Of a DNA stretch of 64,000 bases, positions 24,330 through 33,466 are shown piece by piece. The DNA is from Pseudomonas wadenswilerensis (GTDB lineage Bacteria > Pseudomonadota > Gammaproteobacteria > Pseudomonadales > Pseudomonadaceae): NCBI RefSeq assembly GCF_900497695.1, contig NZ_UIDD01000011.1, positions 186,001 through 250,000 on the forward strand, given 5' to 3'. The number at the start of each line of letters is the position of its first letter. Within the stretch, counting starts at the first letter, position 1. The position numbers were made by a program, and so were the translations under genes. Below the pieces are notes generated by a model. It ran no database searches and was not told the DNA's origin. It saw only the letters and a list, made by a program, of their open reading frames with translations.

Positions 24330-25644
24330 CAGCCTCGGCCGGGCTGCGCACCTGAATGATCAACAATGCCGCCAGCACCGCAGGAATCGCGCAGAAGAAG
24401 AATATTTGCTCGACCGGCAAATGCATGGCCAGCAGCAGGCTGCCGAACAGCGGCCCCAGTATCGAACCAAAGCGCCCCACGCCCAATGCCCATCCCGTGC
24501 CGGTCGCCCGCACCTGGGCCGGGTAGAAGTTACTGGTAAAAGCATTGAGGGTCAGTTGCCCGCCGATGATGCAGAAGCCAGCGGCAAACACACAGACCAC
24601 CAGCCAGCGCGGGTTATCGTGGTTCAGGCCGACCAGTACGGTAAACACCGCCGCCGCCAGCAGCACGGCGCTGAGCAGGCGCACCTTGCGCTTGAGACGG
24701 TCGGCGAACCAGGCCATGAATACCGCGCCGAGGGTGCCGGCAAACAGGAACATCGAGGTCACCAGGTTGGCCTGATTCAGGGCCAGGCCGCTTTCCAGCA
24801 ACAGCGAGGGCAGCCAGCTGATCATGAAGTACAAAAGGATCAGGCTGACGAAGAACGTCGACCAGATCAGCAGGGTCGGCCTGGCATAGCCGTCACGAAA
24901 CAGCGCCACCACGGTGAACTTGTTCTGGTTTTCTTCCATGGCCTGCACACTGGCCGCAGGCGGCTGCCAGCCCGGGAGCATCTTCGTCGTGAGCTTGAGC
25001 AGGCGCGCATAGGGCGGCGCGTCACGCAGCAGGCGTGGCAAGGATTCGGGCAGGTACAGGGCCAGGAACGGAAACAGCAGCAGCGGCGCAATACCGCCAG
25101 CAAGGAACACCGCCTGCCAGCCGAAACTGTCGATGAACCCGGCAGCGACGAAACCACCGGCAGCGCCCCCCAATGAGAAGCCGCAAGCGGCCAGAGTGAC
25201 CATCAGGGTGCGCAAGCGCGGCGGTGCATACTCGGACATCAGCGCCATGGCACTGGGCATCGCTCCACCCATGCCGATACCGCAGACAAAACGCGCCAGC
25301 ATCAGGCTGTTGAGAGAGTTGGCAAAGACCATCAGCACGGTCAGGCTGGAGTACAAGAGCACACAGCACAACAACACCCGGTGCACGCCGAAGCGATCCG
25401 CCAGCGGTGTCACCGCCAGCGATCCCAGGGTCAGGCCCAGCAGGTTGGCGCTGAACACCGGCCCGAACGCGGCCTTTTCCAGGCCCCAGTCCTGGGCCAG
25501 GGAAGGGATCACATAGCCCAGCACCTGAGCATCATAACCATCGGTAACCAGCAACAACACGAGTAACAACAGCAACAACCACTGATAACGCGACACGGGC
25601 CGGGCATCCAGCGCCGTGCGAAAGCTGGCAATCTGATTGTGCAT
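24250..25644 (-). CDS. MFS transporter, aromatic acid:H+ symporter family
   Basis: A 464-residue, 12-helix MFS permease. The VTDGYDAQVLGYVIPSL start and ADRFGVHRVLL loop match the AAHS (PcaK-like) group that imports aromatic acids. It follows maiA by 48 bases on the same strand, so it likely belongs to the hmg operon and may import homogentisate or a related aromatic acid. The C-terminal tail overlaps the convergent SirB1 gene by 80 bases; the last residues are therefore of doubtful importance. Confidence 0.87.
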   Translation of the reverse strand: MHNQIASFRTALDARPVSRYQWLLLLLLVLLLVTDGYDAQVLGYVIPSLAQDWGLEKAAFGPVFSANLLGLTLGSLAVTPLADRFGVHRVLLCCVLLYSSLTVLMVFANSLNSLMLARFVCGIGMGGAMPSAMALMSEYAPPRLRTLMVTLAACGFSLGGAAGGFVAAGFIDSFGWQAVFLAGGIAPLLLFPFLALYLPESLPRLLRDAPPYARLLKLTTKMLPGWQPPAASVQAMEENQNKFTVVALFRDGYARPTLLIWSTFFVSLILLYFMISWLPSLLLESGLALNQANLVTSMFLFAGTLGAVFMAWFADRLKRKVRLLSAVLLAAAVFTVLVGLNHDNPRWLVVCVFAAGFCIIGGQLTLNAFTSNFYPAQVRATGTGWALGVGRFGSILGPLFGSLLLAMHLPVEQIFFFCAIPAVLAALLIIQVRSPAEAVSAPMTTQEAGGSGVQSGASAGLDRH

Positions 25645-25692
25645 CGCAAGGTACCTTTTATTGTTATGGGTATCAGGTGCGGGCAGCGTGGT

Positions 25693-26319
25693 TTATGGGG
25701 TGTCGGGCTGCCTCGACGGGTGAGCCTGGGCAAACGCCGAATGCGCCTCGGCCAGGGCAGCGACCCGGCGAATGCGCGGGAAGCCACTCAAGTCGATATT
25801 GAAACGCTCGGCTGCATACAGTTGCGGGATCAGGTAGACATCGGCCAGCCCCGGCTCGTCGCCAAAGCAGAAGCCTTCATCACCGATCAACTGCTCGACA
25901 GCGGCCAGGCCCTGGCTGATCCAGTGGGCGATCCACTGGTTGACCTGGACGTCGTCATGGCCCAGCCCACGCAGCTGATTGAGCACGCTGACGTTGTGCA
26001 GCGGATGGATATCGCACCCGATCAGTGCCGCGACGCCACGGGCCTGGGCCCGGCGAACCGGGTCCTGTGGCAGCAGCGCTGGCTGTGGATAAACCTCTTC
26101 CAGGTATTCGATGATCGCCGGCGACTGCACCAGCACTTCACCCGAGTCGATCTTCAGCGCCGGCACCCGCCCTTGCGGGTTGAGGGCCATGAAGTGTTCT
26201 TCGCGCTGTTCGCCCTTGAGCAGGTTGACCGGCAACTGCCGGACCTCCAGCTGCTTGAGCGCCAGGGCAATCCGCACCCGGTAGGAGGAGGTCGAGCGGT
26301 AGTAGGTAAAGAGTTCCAT
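25693..26319 (-). CDS. maiA: Maleylacetoacetate isomerase (zeta-class GST)
   Basis: A 208-residue glutathione-dependent isomerase that converts maleylacetoacetate to fumarylacetoacetate. The N-terminal thioredoxin domain starts MELFTYYRSTSSYRVRIAL, carrying the SSYRVR catalytic motif, and NPQGRVPAL marks the glutathione site. It lies 12 bases after fahA in the homogentisate operon. Confidence 0.95.
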   Translation of the reverse strand: MELFTYYRSTSSYRVRIALALKQLEVRQLPVNLLKGEQREEHFMALNPQGRVPALKIDSGEVLVQSPAIIEYLEEVYPQPALLPQDPVRRAQARGVAALIGCDIHPLHNVSVLNQLRGLGHDDVQVNQWIAHWISQGLAAVEQLIGDEGFCFGDEPGLADVYLIPQLYAAERFNIDLSGFPRIRRVAALAEAHSAFAQAHPSRQPDTP

Positions 26320-26331
26320 GGCCCTGCCCTC

Positions 26332-27624
26332 TCAGCGTGCCGGAAGGATCTTGCCGCGGCATTCGCCGAAGCCGATCGAGGCCACGCCATCGCGCTTGCA
26401 ACGCGCACGCAGGATGATCTCGTCGCCGTCTTCGAGGAACTTGCGCACCTCGCCAGACGCCAGTTCGACCGGCTCCTTGCCACCCTGGGTGATTTCCAGC
26501 AGGCTGCCGAACTGGCCAGGCTGGGCACCAGACAAGGTGCCGGAGCCGAACAGGTCGCCCGACTGCAGCTGGCAACCGTTGACGCTGTGGTGGGCAACCA
26601 TCTGCGCCACGGTCCAGTACATGCTCAGGGTGTTGCTCAGGGTCAGGCGATGCGCGGGCAGGTTCTGCTCGCGCATGCGCTCGGTCAGCAGCAGCACTTC
26701 CAGCTCAATATCGAAGGCGCCGTTGGCCTGGTCGCGCTTGTCGAGCAGGTACGACAGCGGCTGCGGGTCGCCTTCCGGACGCGCCGGCTGGGCACAGCGA
26801 AACGGTTCCAGGGCTTCGGCGGTAACCACCCATGGGGAGATGGTCGAAATGAAGCTTTTGGACAGGAACGGGCCAAGCGGCTGGTACTCCCAGGCCTGGA
26901 TATCGCGCGCCGACCAGTCGTTGAGCAGGCAGAAGCCGGCAATGTGCTCAGCCGCTTCGGCCACCGGAATCGAATCGCCCATGTCGTTGCCCTGGCCGAT
27001 CCAGATGCCCAGCTCCAGTTCGTAATCCAGGCGCGCGCACGGGCCGAAGCTCGGTTCGTTCTGGCCGGCGGGCAGGGTCTGGCCTTTTGGCCGGCGCACA
27101 TCGGTACCGGACGGACGAATGGTCGAGGCACGGCCGTGGTAGCCGATCGGCACGTATTTATAGTTGGGCAGCAGCGGGTTGTCGGGGCGGAACAGCTTAC
27201 CGACATTCTTGGCGTGTTCGATGCCGACATAGAAGTCGGTGTAGTCGCCAATGCGTGCGGGCAGGTGCAGCTGGCACTCGCTGGCCGGATACAGCAGCGG
27301 CTTGAGTGCGGCCTGGTGTTCGCTGTGCTCGCCGAGCAGCTCCAGCAGGCGTTCGCGCAGGGCTACACGGGCGGTACGGCCGAGGGCGAAGAAAGCGTTC
27401 AGCGCACCACCACGGGTGGCTTCGACCGCAGCGCGGGCCTGGCCGTCGAACAGGCCGGCAGCCAGCACGGCTTCAAGGTCGAGAATGGCATCACCGATGG
27501 CCACGCCACAGCGCGGCGCCTGGTCCTTGCGGCTGAAGATACCCAGGGGCAGGTTCTGCAGCGGGAAGTCGCCGTGGCTGTTGGCGTGTTCTACCCAACT
27601 GCGGGCAAGGGCGGACTGATTCAT
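26332..27624 (-). CDS. fahA: Fumarylacetoacetase
   Basis: A 430-residue hydrolase that splits fumarylacetoacetate to fumarate and acetoacetate, the last step of tyrosine/phenylalanine catabolism. Family signatures include YTDFYVGIEHA, YHGRASTIRPSG, LDYELELGIWIG and NDWSARDIQ, the last two around the metal site. It starts three bases after hmgA stops, so it is in the same operon. Confidence 0.96.
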   Translation of the reverse strand: MNQSALARSWVEHANSHGDFPLQNLPLGIFSRKDQAPRCGVAIGDAILDLEAVLAAGLFDGQARAAVEATRGGALNAFFALGRTARVALRERLLELLGEHSEHQAALKPLLYPASECQLHLPARIGDYTDFYVGIEHAKNVGKLFRPDNPLLPNYKYVPIGYHGRASTIRPSGTDVRRPKGQTLPAGQNEPSFGPCARLDYELELGIWIGQGNDMGDSIPVAEAAEHIAGFCLLNDWSARDIQAWEYQPLGPFLSKSFISTISPWVVTAEALEPFRCAQPARPEGDPQPLSYLLDKRDQANGAFDIELEVLLLTERMREQNLPAHRLTLSNTLSMYWTVAQMVAHHSVNGCQLQSGDLFGSGTLSGAQPGQFGSLLEITQGGKEPVELASGEVRKFLEDGDEIILRARCKRDGVASIGFGECRGKILPAR

Positions 27625-27627
27625 GGG

Positions 27628-28929
27628 TTATCTCCGATTCGGGGTAAAGGTGCTCGGCAACGAGGCCCAGCAACTATCGTAGTCGGCCTGCAATTGCGGG
27701 CATTCGAGCGCATGACGGCTCGGGCGCAGCACCTGGCTGGTCTCGAACATGAAGGCCATGGTGTTGTCGATCTTGTTCGGTGCCAGCTCGACGGCAATGG
27801 CCTTGCTGCAGGTCTCGGCATCCGGGCCATGGGCGCTCATGCAGCTGTGCAGCGAGGCGCCGCCGGGCAGGAAGCCTTCGGCCTTGGCGTCGTACTCGCC
27901 CTTGATCAGGCCCATGAACTCGTTCATCAGGTTGCGGTGGAACCACGGCGGACGGAAGGTGTTCTCGGCCACCATCCAGCGCGGCGGGAAAATCACGAAG
28001 TCGAGGTTGGCCATGCCCGGCACGCTGGTCGGCGAGGTCAGCACGGTGAAGATCGATGGGTCCGGGTGGTCGAAGCTGACCGTGCCGATGGTGTTGAAGC
28101 GGCGCAGGTCATATTTGTACGGCACGTTGTTGCCGTGCCAGGCGACCACGTCCAGTGGCGAATGGTTGAGCTGGCAGCCCCACAGTTCACCGAGGAATTT
28201 CTGCACCAACTGCACCGGGCCATCGATTTCTTCGTAATGGGCCACCGGCGCGAGGAAGTCGCGCGGGTTGGCCAGGCCGTTGCTGCCGATCGGCCCCAGG
28301 TCCGGGATGCGCAGCGGCGCACCGTGGTTCTCGGCCAGATAGCCGCGGGCCTGGGCATCGAGCAGTTCGACACGAAACTTCAGGCCACGGGGCAGCACGG
28401 CGATTTCCAGCGGCTCGACTTCCAGCACGCCCAATTCAGTGACGATGCGCAGGCGACCCTGCTCGGGCACCAGCAGCAGTTCGCCATCGGCGTTGAAGAA
28501 CACCCGCTCCATGGAGCGATTGGCGCAATAGGTATAGATGCTGATACCCGCCGGTTTTTCACCCGCCGAGTTGGCCGCCATGGCCACCCAGCCGTCAATG
28601 AAGTCGGTCGCTTCGCTTGGGATCGGCTGTGGGCTCCAGCGCAGGCGATTGGGCGTCACCGGGCCCAGCGGGCCACCGGCCAGCTGGCGCTCCAGGCGCT
28701 CGAAGCGCGGGTGCAGGGCCGAAGGGCGAATGCGGTACAACCAGGTGCGGCGCAACTCGCTGCGGGCCATGGTGAAGGCGGTGCCGGAAAACAGTTCGGC
28801 ATACAGGCCGTACGGGGCTTTTTGCGGCGAGTTCTGCCCGACCGGCAGGGCGCCAGGCAAGGCTTCGCTGGCGAATTCGTTACCGAAACCGCTCTGGTAG
28901 CCGAGGACAGGGGTGTTATCGAGGTTCAT
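27628..28929 (-). CDS. hmgA: Homogentisate 1,2-dioxygenase
   Basis: A 433-residue Fe(II) enzyme that opens the ring of homogentisate. GYQSGFGNEF at the N-terminus and WHRNLMNEFMGL, followed by SCMSAHGPDAETC toward the C-terminus, carry the His/Glu iron ligands. The ATG at 28929 follows GGAGG. First gene of the operon, under the divergent regulator hmgR. Confidence 0.96.
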   Translation of the reverse strand: MNLDNTPVLGYQSGFGNEFASEALPGALPVGQNSPQKAPYGLYAELFSGTAFTMARSELRRTWLYRIRPSALHPRFERLERQLAGGPLGPVTPNRLRWSPQPIPSEATDFIDGWVAMAANSAGEKPAGISIYTYCANRSMERVFFNADGELLLVPEQGRLRIVTELGVLEVEPLEIAVLPRGLKFRVELLDAQARGYLAENHGAPLRIPDLGPIGSNGLANPRDFLAPVAHYEEIDGPVQLVQKFLGELWGCQLNHSPLDVVAWHGNNVPYKYDLRRFNTIGTVSFDHPDPSIFTVLTSPTSVPGMANLDFVIFPPRWMVAENTFRPPWFHRNLMNEFMGLIKGEYDAKAEGFLPGGASLHSCMSAHGPDAETCSKAIAVELAPNKIDNTMAFMFETSQVLRPSRHALECPQLQADYDSCWASLPSTFTPNRR

Positions 28930-29015
28930 CGAGCCTCCGGGCCCAGTGCAGGCCGGTCAATGGCAGTTGGCTGCGGGCCTTGAAGGGGGTGGCAGCGCTT
29001 CTGCGTTATTTTTAT

Positions 29016-29041
29016 CGTAATTACATTACGCATAACGTAAT
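29016..29041. promoter_or_regulatory. HmgR operator, three alternating half-sites
   Basis: CGTAAT-TAC-ATTACG (29016-29030) followed by CATAA-CGTAAT gives three half-sites in alternating orientation between hmgA and hmgR. The second and third form a 17-base palindrome (29025-29041), matching the size of the HmgR site known from P. putida. Confidence 0.75.
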
Positions 29042-29103
29042 TTGATTGGTGAAGACCGTCAAGCTATAAAGACGCCCATTGAACTCCCCGGATCGACTCC
29101 ATC

Positions 29104-29883
29104 ATGGCCAAAGCCAGCTCCCCCGCCGACAGCTCCGGCAAACAGAAGGTCCGCTCGGCCGAGGTCGGTACCGACATCCTTAAAGCCCTGGCCCAATTGT
29201 CGCCGTCTACCTCACTGTCGCGCCTGGCCGAGCATGTCGACATGCCGGCGAGCAAGGTCCACCGTTACCTGCAGGCCTTGATTGCCAGCGGTTTTGCCGA
29301 ACAGAACCCGGCCACCAACCACTACGGCCTGGGCCGCGAAGCCCTGCGCGTAGGGCTGGCAGCGTTGGGCGGGATGGACGTATTGAAAGAGGCGGCGCTG
29401 CCGCTGTCGCTACTGCGCGATGAGCTCAACGAAAGCTGCTTCATCGCCGTGTGGGGCAACCAGGGCGCCACCGTGGTCAATATCGAGCCGGCGGTGCGGG
29501 CAGTCACCGTGGTCACTCAGATCGGCTCGGTGTTGCCTTTACTCACCTCTTCGACCGGGCTGGTATTCGGCGCCTACCTGCCCGAGCGCGAAACCATCGA
29601 GCTGCGCGAGCAGGAACTGGCCGCGTCAGGTCACAGCGCCGACGATTACGAGGCCTTGTTCGCAACCATCCGCCAACGCGGCCTGCATCATGTCCATGGT
29701 CTGCTGATGCCGGGGGTCGATGCCCTTTCGGCTCCCGTGTTCAACGCCGTGGGCAAGATCGCCGCCGTGCTGACCGTGGTCGGCCCGACCTCGATCTTCC
29801 ATGCCGATGAGCAGGGGCCCGCAGCCGGGCAGTTGCTGGCTACGGCGAAGATGATCAGCTGGCGCATGGGGCACGAAGGCTAG
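29104..29883 (+). CDS. hmgR: IclR-family regulator of homogentisate genes
   Basis: A 259-residue repressor. The N-terminal winged helix (STSLSRLAEHVDMPASKVHR at about 39-58) is followed by an IclR effector domain. It is divergent from hmgA with the operator at 29016-29041 between them. In P. putida, HmgR represses hmgA-fahA-maiA and is released by homogentisate. Its stop overlaps that of the toxin-like gene by two or three bases. Confidence 0.92.
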   Translation: MAKASSPADSSGKQKVRSAEVGTDILKALAQLSPSTSLSRLAEHVDMPASKVHRYLQALIASGFAEQNPATNHYGLGREALRVGLAALGGMDVLKEAALPLSLLRDELNESCFIAVWGNQGATVVNIEPAVRAVTVVTQIGSVLPLLTSSTGLVFGAYLPERETIELREQELAASGHSADDYEALFATIRQRGLHHVHGLLMPGVDALSAPVFNAVGKIAAVLTVVGPTSIFHADEQGPAAGQLLATAKMISWRMGHEG

Positions 29884-32800
29884 ACCGGGATAGCCATGTG
29901 CATGCTCTTGTGTTCGAGGATTTCCAGGAACTGTTTGAGTTCTTCCTCCAGCGCCCGGTTCACACTGTAAATCGATTTCGCCCCCACCGGGCGCAAGTCA
30001 CTGAACAGTTGTTTCAACAACCGAACGGTGGGTGAACTCGGTCCTTTTGAAAGGCCCGACACGAGTTTCGCCAGCCGCCCGCTGATACCTGACAAGGAAA
30101 CAAGGCCAACCCCCGCTGTCAGAAAGAACTTCGTGGCTGCCGCCCGATCTCCATCCAGGTAAGCGATGACGCCCTGTCCAAACGCGCGCAGGGTCATGAC
30201 CACGCTGAGGGCTAGGCTTGCCGGTGGAAACGGAACCGAGAGTATTGCCGCTACCCCGATCGCAACCTCGAACAACAAACCGGAGATCCTTTGCGCCACA
30301 CTGGTGGTGTCTTCGTCCACATCGGCAACGATGCGCTCGACCATTACGTCGAACTCACGGGCCAGGTCGGTAATGCGCTTATAGTCACTGATCGCCGCCA
30401 GGATAATCGCCTCGCCATCCCCTGCCCGCTGGAAGCGCTCGATCAGGGCGCCGACAATAGGCTGATCGCGAATACTGACCCGCAGGTAAAAATAGTCCTG
30501 CAGGGCAGGATCGTCCCATTGCCGGGCCAGTGCCTGCGGCGCTCGAAAGAACAGGCCATCAGGGGCCTCCGGCGTGTAGACAAGATCCTCTACCACGCCT
30601 TGCACCACATTCCTGAACAAATACACACCCTCGACCCGTCGGCCACTCAGCGCGAATTGGAACATCCCGTTCTTGTGTGAAGTCCGATCACCACCAACAA
30701 CCGCAGGCTCAAGATCGAGTAATTCATCGACAGCATTCTCCAGCCACCGGCTGCGCACAGCCGTCAGTCGCCCCGCCATGGTTTCGCTCAGCCAGGCGCG
30801 GCGCATCTGCAAGCGCAATAGCTCGCGGTGCAGCAGGCGACGGCGCCTGTAGTGCGGGTCAGTCGCATCGAGCAAGCGACTGCGAATCGTCTGGATGTAG
30901 CGCTCCCCCAGCCTGGCCGAACGAATGTAGCCGTCGAGAAAACGACGATCCAGGCGTGACAGGTCCTGGCCAACGGTTGAAGTGATTATTGCGAAGTCGG
31001 CGAAATTGAAACTGCTGTCGTATCCACTGATGACCGTGCGGGTAAGGCTTGCGACGTTACCAGGCTCGAGCTCGACCAGCACGGTATCAGGATCGACCTC
31101 AGGCCCAGGCGCGCCGGCAAATGTGTTGATCCTTTCTTTGACCAGGCGATGGGCGTAGTCGGCAAAGGGCTCGATGTTGTTAATCTGCTGGTAGGCGTTC
31201 TGTACCAGGGTAAGTGACGCATCGATGTTGCTCAGTTGCTGACGCTGGAACAGCGGCGCATCGATGTACCACTGGGGCGTGGCGAACTGCAGCTGCTCCA
31301 GCACCCCATTGACCTTCATAAAGGCAATTTCCGACAGCAACTCCTGCCAACCGGCGTCAGGCCAGCGCTCCAGCGTAACGGTTTGTCGCGACCAATAACC
31401 AGGCAGTCTCTGCGCCTGCTTGAGTAGCTGAGTGAACTGCGGCCGCGCGTCGACCGACAGTTGGCCAAGCAAGTAGGCTTGCCCCTGATCCGTCAGCGCC
31501 CACCGGGCGATTTCCAGGCTGAGCTGCCGTGCATTGCGCAACACCCGAAGATCGCCTCCCGGCGCGCCTGGGGCGTAAAGCAGGAAGCGCTGATCATCAC
31601 TCTGGCCATAGCTCAGGTAAAACACATCCCTGAACGCCAACTGGAAGGGATCGAGGATCACGCCACCGACTTCGATGCCAAGCTCGCTCAGGGCCCCTTG
31701 GTGGTTACGAGCCGCTTCCAGGGCGTCGAAGGCCCTCCCGTCGAGCCCCTGGTAACGCGCTGCCAGGGCACTCAGAGCCAGCCGCGCATTGACCACTTCA
31801 CTCATCAGTTGCGGGCCAGGGCCGTCAAAGTACACGGCTTGCAGCGCTTCCCGGTAACTCAAACGGATATCCAGTTGATCGATCATGGCCTGGATAAAGC
31901 CCGGTGTCAGTTGTACGGCCAGCTCGCTGTCGATGATCTGCGCTTGCAGTTCGCGGCCGTGATAACCACCGGAAATTACCCATTGCACCAGCGTCATCTC
32001 GCGCTCACCACACAGCACTTCACCCACGATATCCAACACATGCCTGACCCCCACCCGCAGTCGCCGGACATCAACGTCAAGCCCCATGGCTTGCGTCAGG
32101 TAATCGGCTATCTGCTCAGCGGCATAGTCCTCCGTACTGGCCATGCCTTGCAGGTGTTCATCGACCCGTTGCTGGCACACGGCAACAGCTCGTTCGCGTA
32201 ACTCGTAGGCCGTACGCTCTTCACCTTCGAGAAAGCGTAACCATTCAGGCAGCTGGGCGTGACGGTGCTGCCTGAGCCTGGTTGCCAGGCGTTGTTGCAA
32301 CAGGTCTTGTACTGGCACCTCGCGCAAGGCTTGGCGGATATCGTCGACCTGGCTTCGAAACGGAATATCGCTCAACGGCACCAAGGTCAATCGCGGCGCT
32401 TGGCCTTGCGCAAGACGCTGCCTAATTCCATGCGGCAACGGTTGGACCAGGGGATCTTCGGCAACCGGCTTGCTCAGGCGCAGTGTCATGCGGTCGATGA
32501 ATCGCCGTGTACTGCCCTGCTCCTGCAAGCCCTCCTGCAGGCTGTAAAGCCAGAGTTTGCTCGAAGATGACGCTTCGAACGACTCGCCGATGACAAACAC
32601 CAAAGGCAACGTCAGCGCTTCGCCCCCAATGCTCAGCGCCAAGAGACGGACATGCTCGTCTGGATCAAAGATCTGCTCTTCCAGGGCGGCGAGTGCCGAC
32701 TGCTGTCCTGGTTGGCGCAAAGCCACGAAACGCAGGTCGAGAAAAAACAGTTTCGTCACCTGTATGAACAGGCTCAGCGGGTTGGTACCAGGCTTGCGCG

Positions 32801-32963
32801 CCTGCTTCCAGAACTCATCGAAAGCTGCATCCGTCAGGGAGGGCAGCGACTCGAGCTGGTTCTTGATCTGAAAGGTGGTACTGCTGAGTTCCAGCAGAAT
32901 TGTCTCCAGGCTGTTGTCGTCGAAGCTAAATCCTGGTGCATCGAAAAAACGGGACAAATCCAT
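29880..32963 (-). CDS. Large toxin-like protein (DUF6543/dermonecrotic-toxin-related), no C-terminal effector seen
   Basis: A 1027-residue protein with no signal peptide. I read it as related to large Pseudomonas proteins annotated with a DUF6543/dermonecrotic-toxin-type N-terminal region. Most is soluble and helix-rich (for example RLLDATDPHYRRRRLLHREL). Two hydrophobic segments lie at about 893-925 and 943-962 (LFEVAIGVAAILSVPF, FFLTAGVGLVSLSG), which could insert in a membrane. The protein ends 65 residues later, without the LRR/E3 ligase or other effector domain that such proteins often carry. Base composition looks less GC-rich than neighbours, suggesting transfer. Function is uncertain. 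Confidence 0.6.
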   Translation of the reverse strand: MDLSRFFDAPGFSFDDNSLETILLELSSTTFQIKNQLESLPSLTDAAFDEFWKQARKPGTNPLSLFIQVTKLFFLDLRFVALRQPGQQSALAALEEQIFDPDEHVRLLALSIGGEALTLPLVFVIGESFEASSSSKLWLYSLQEGLQEQGSTRRFIDRMTLRLSKPVAEDPLVQPLPHGIRQRLAQGQAPRLTLVPLSDIPFRSQVDDIRQALREVPVQDLLQQRLATRLRQHRHAQLPEWLRFLEGEERTAYELRERAVAVCQQRVDEHLQGMASTEDYAAEQIADYLTQAMGLDVDVRRLRVGVRHVLDIVGEVLCGEREMTLVQWVISGGYHGRELQAQIIDSELAVQLTPGFIQAMIDQLDIRLSYREALQAVYFDGPGPQLMSEVVNARLALSALAARYQGLDGRAFDALEAARNHQGALSELGIEVGGVILDPFQLAFRDVFYLSYGQSDDQRFLLYAPGAPGGDLRVLRNARQLSLEIARWALTDQGQAYLLGQLSVDARPQFTQLLKQAQRLPGYWSRQTVTLERWPDAGWQELLSEIAFMKVNGVLEQLQFATPQWYIDAPLFQRQQLSNIDASLTLVQNAYQQINNIEPFADYAHRLVKERINTFAGAPGPEVDPDTVLVELEPGNVASLTRTVISGYDSSFNFADFAIITSTVGQDLSRLDRRFLDGYIRSARLGERYIQTIRSRLLDATDPHYRRRRLLHRELLRLQMRRAWLSETMAGRLTAVRSRWLENAVDELLDLEPAVVGGDRTSHKNGMFQFALSGRRVEGVYLFRNVVQGVVEDLVYTPEAPDGLFFRAPQALARQWDDPALQDYFYLRVSIRDQPIVGALIERFQRAGDGEAIILAAISDYKRITDLAREFDVMVERIVADVDEDTTSVAQRISGLLFEVAIGVAAILSVPFPPASLALSVVMTLRAFGQGVIAYLDGDRAAATKFFLTAGVGLVSLSGISGRLAKLVSGLSKGPSSPTVRLLKQLFSDLRPVGAKSIYSVNRALEEELKQFLEILEHKSMHMAIPV

Positions 32964-33297
32964 GTGCTGATCTCTTTATTCGGTGATAGTCATATCGCGA
33001 CAAATTGACTGGTTCACCGACAGCAGAATTTCAGCGCAACCGTTCCCTATTGATACTGACGAAAAGCTCCAAAGTGGCTTGCTCAGCAACCCGAGAGAAG
33101 TGTCCTACGGCTAAAACCAGCAACAGCCTATTGATACCTCGGAATGGACAAACCCCAAGCAGACTTGTTTACACATGCTCACAGTCATCAATGAAATAAC
33201 GGGTTACTGTCTTGTGGCTTCACTGTTACCAGTGCTGTAACAGTGAATGTCAGAAACACCTATTTTTCCGCTACCGCCAGGCACCTATTCTGGTTGC
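32964..33297. other. AT-richer intergenic region, no gene seen
   Basis: No convincing coding sequence in either strand. It contains a perfect 10-base inverted repeat (33220-33246) and leads into a candidate small-RNA promoter. It presumably also contains the promoter of the toxin-like gene. Confidence 0.5.
33220..33246. promoter_or_regulatory. Perfect 10-base inverted repeat
   Basis: TCACTGTTAC and GTAACAGTGA with a 7-base spacer. It lies 39 bases before a sigma-S-like -10 sequence and may bind a regulator. Confidence 0.5.
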
Positions 33298-33455
33298 ACC
33301 AAGACGGTGCTGACGCAGATCGAAGCAGTCAGCCCGATTCCATCAACCGGCGCGCACACTCCGCCTGATGAAGCTTGGCCCAGGTTCACCGACGTTGATT
33401 TTGAAGCTCCTTGATCTGCGTCTTACTTGGCCGCTGCACTGCAGCGGCCTTTTTT
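33298..33455 (+). ncRNA. Candidate small RNA, approximate 5' end
   Basis: The plus strand has a CTATTCT sequence at 33285-33291 (like the sigma-S -10 CTATACT), about 150 bases with no ORF, and then a strong intrinsic terminator (33429-33455). No plus-strand gene ends here, so the terminator needs an RNA to stop. The size and sigma-S-like promoter fit the RpoS-dependent Pseudomonas RNA RgsA (P16), but I cannot confirm the identity from memory. The 5' end is estimated from the -10. Confidence 0.5.
33429..33455 (+). terminator. Intrinsic terminator of the candidate small RNA
   Basis: GGCCGCTG / CAGCGGCC stem with a short CACTG loop, directly followed by six T. The T-run is on the plus strand only, so it does not serve the minus-strand gene at 33467-33820. 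Confidence 0.85.
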
Positions 33456-33466
33456 ATGCCCGCAAC

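Noticed and set aside
25639..28983. 1114-codon plus-strand frame opposite maiA, fahA and hmgA
   Set aside because: Antisense to three certain genes, with no recognisable domain.
33005..33199. 64-codon plus-strand frame before the small RNA candidate
   Set aside because: No ribosome binding site and no conserved look.
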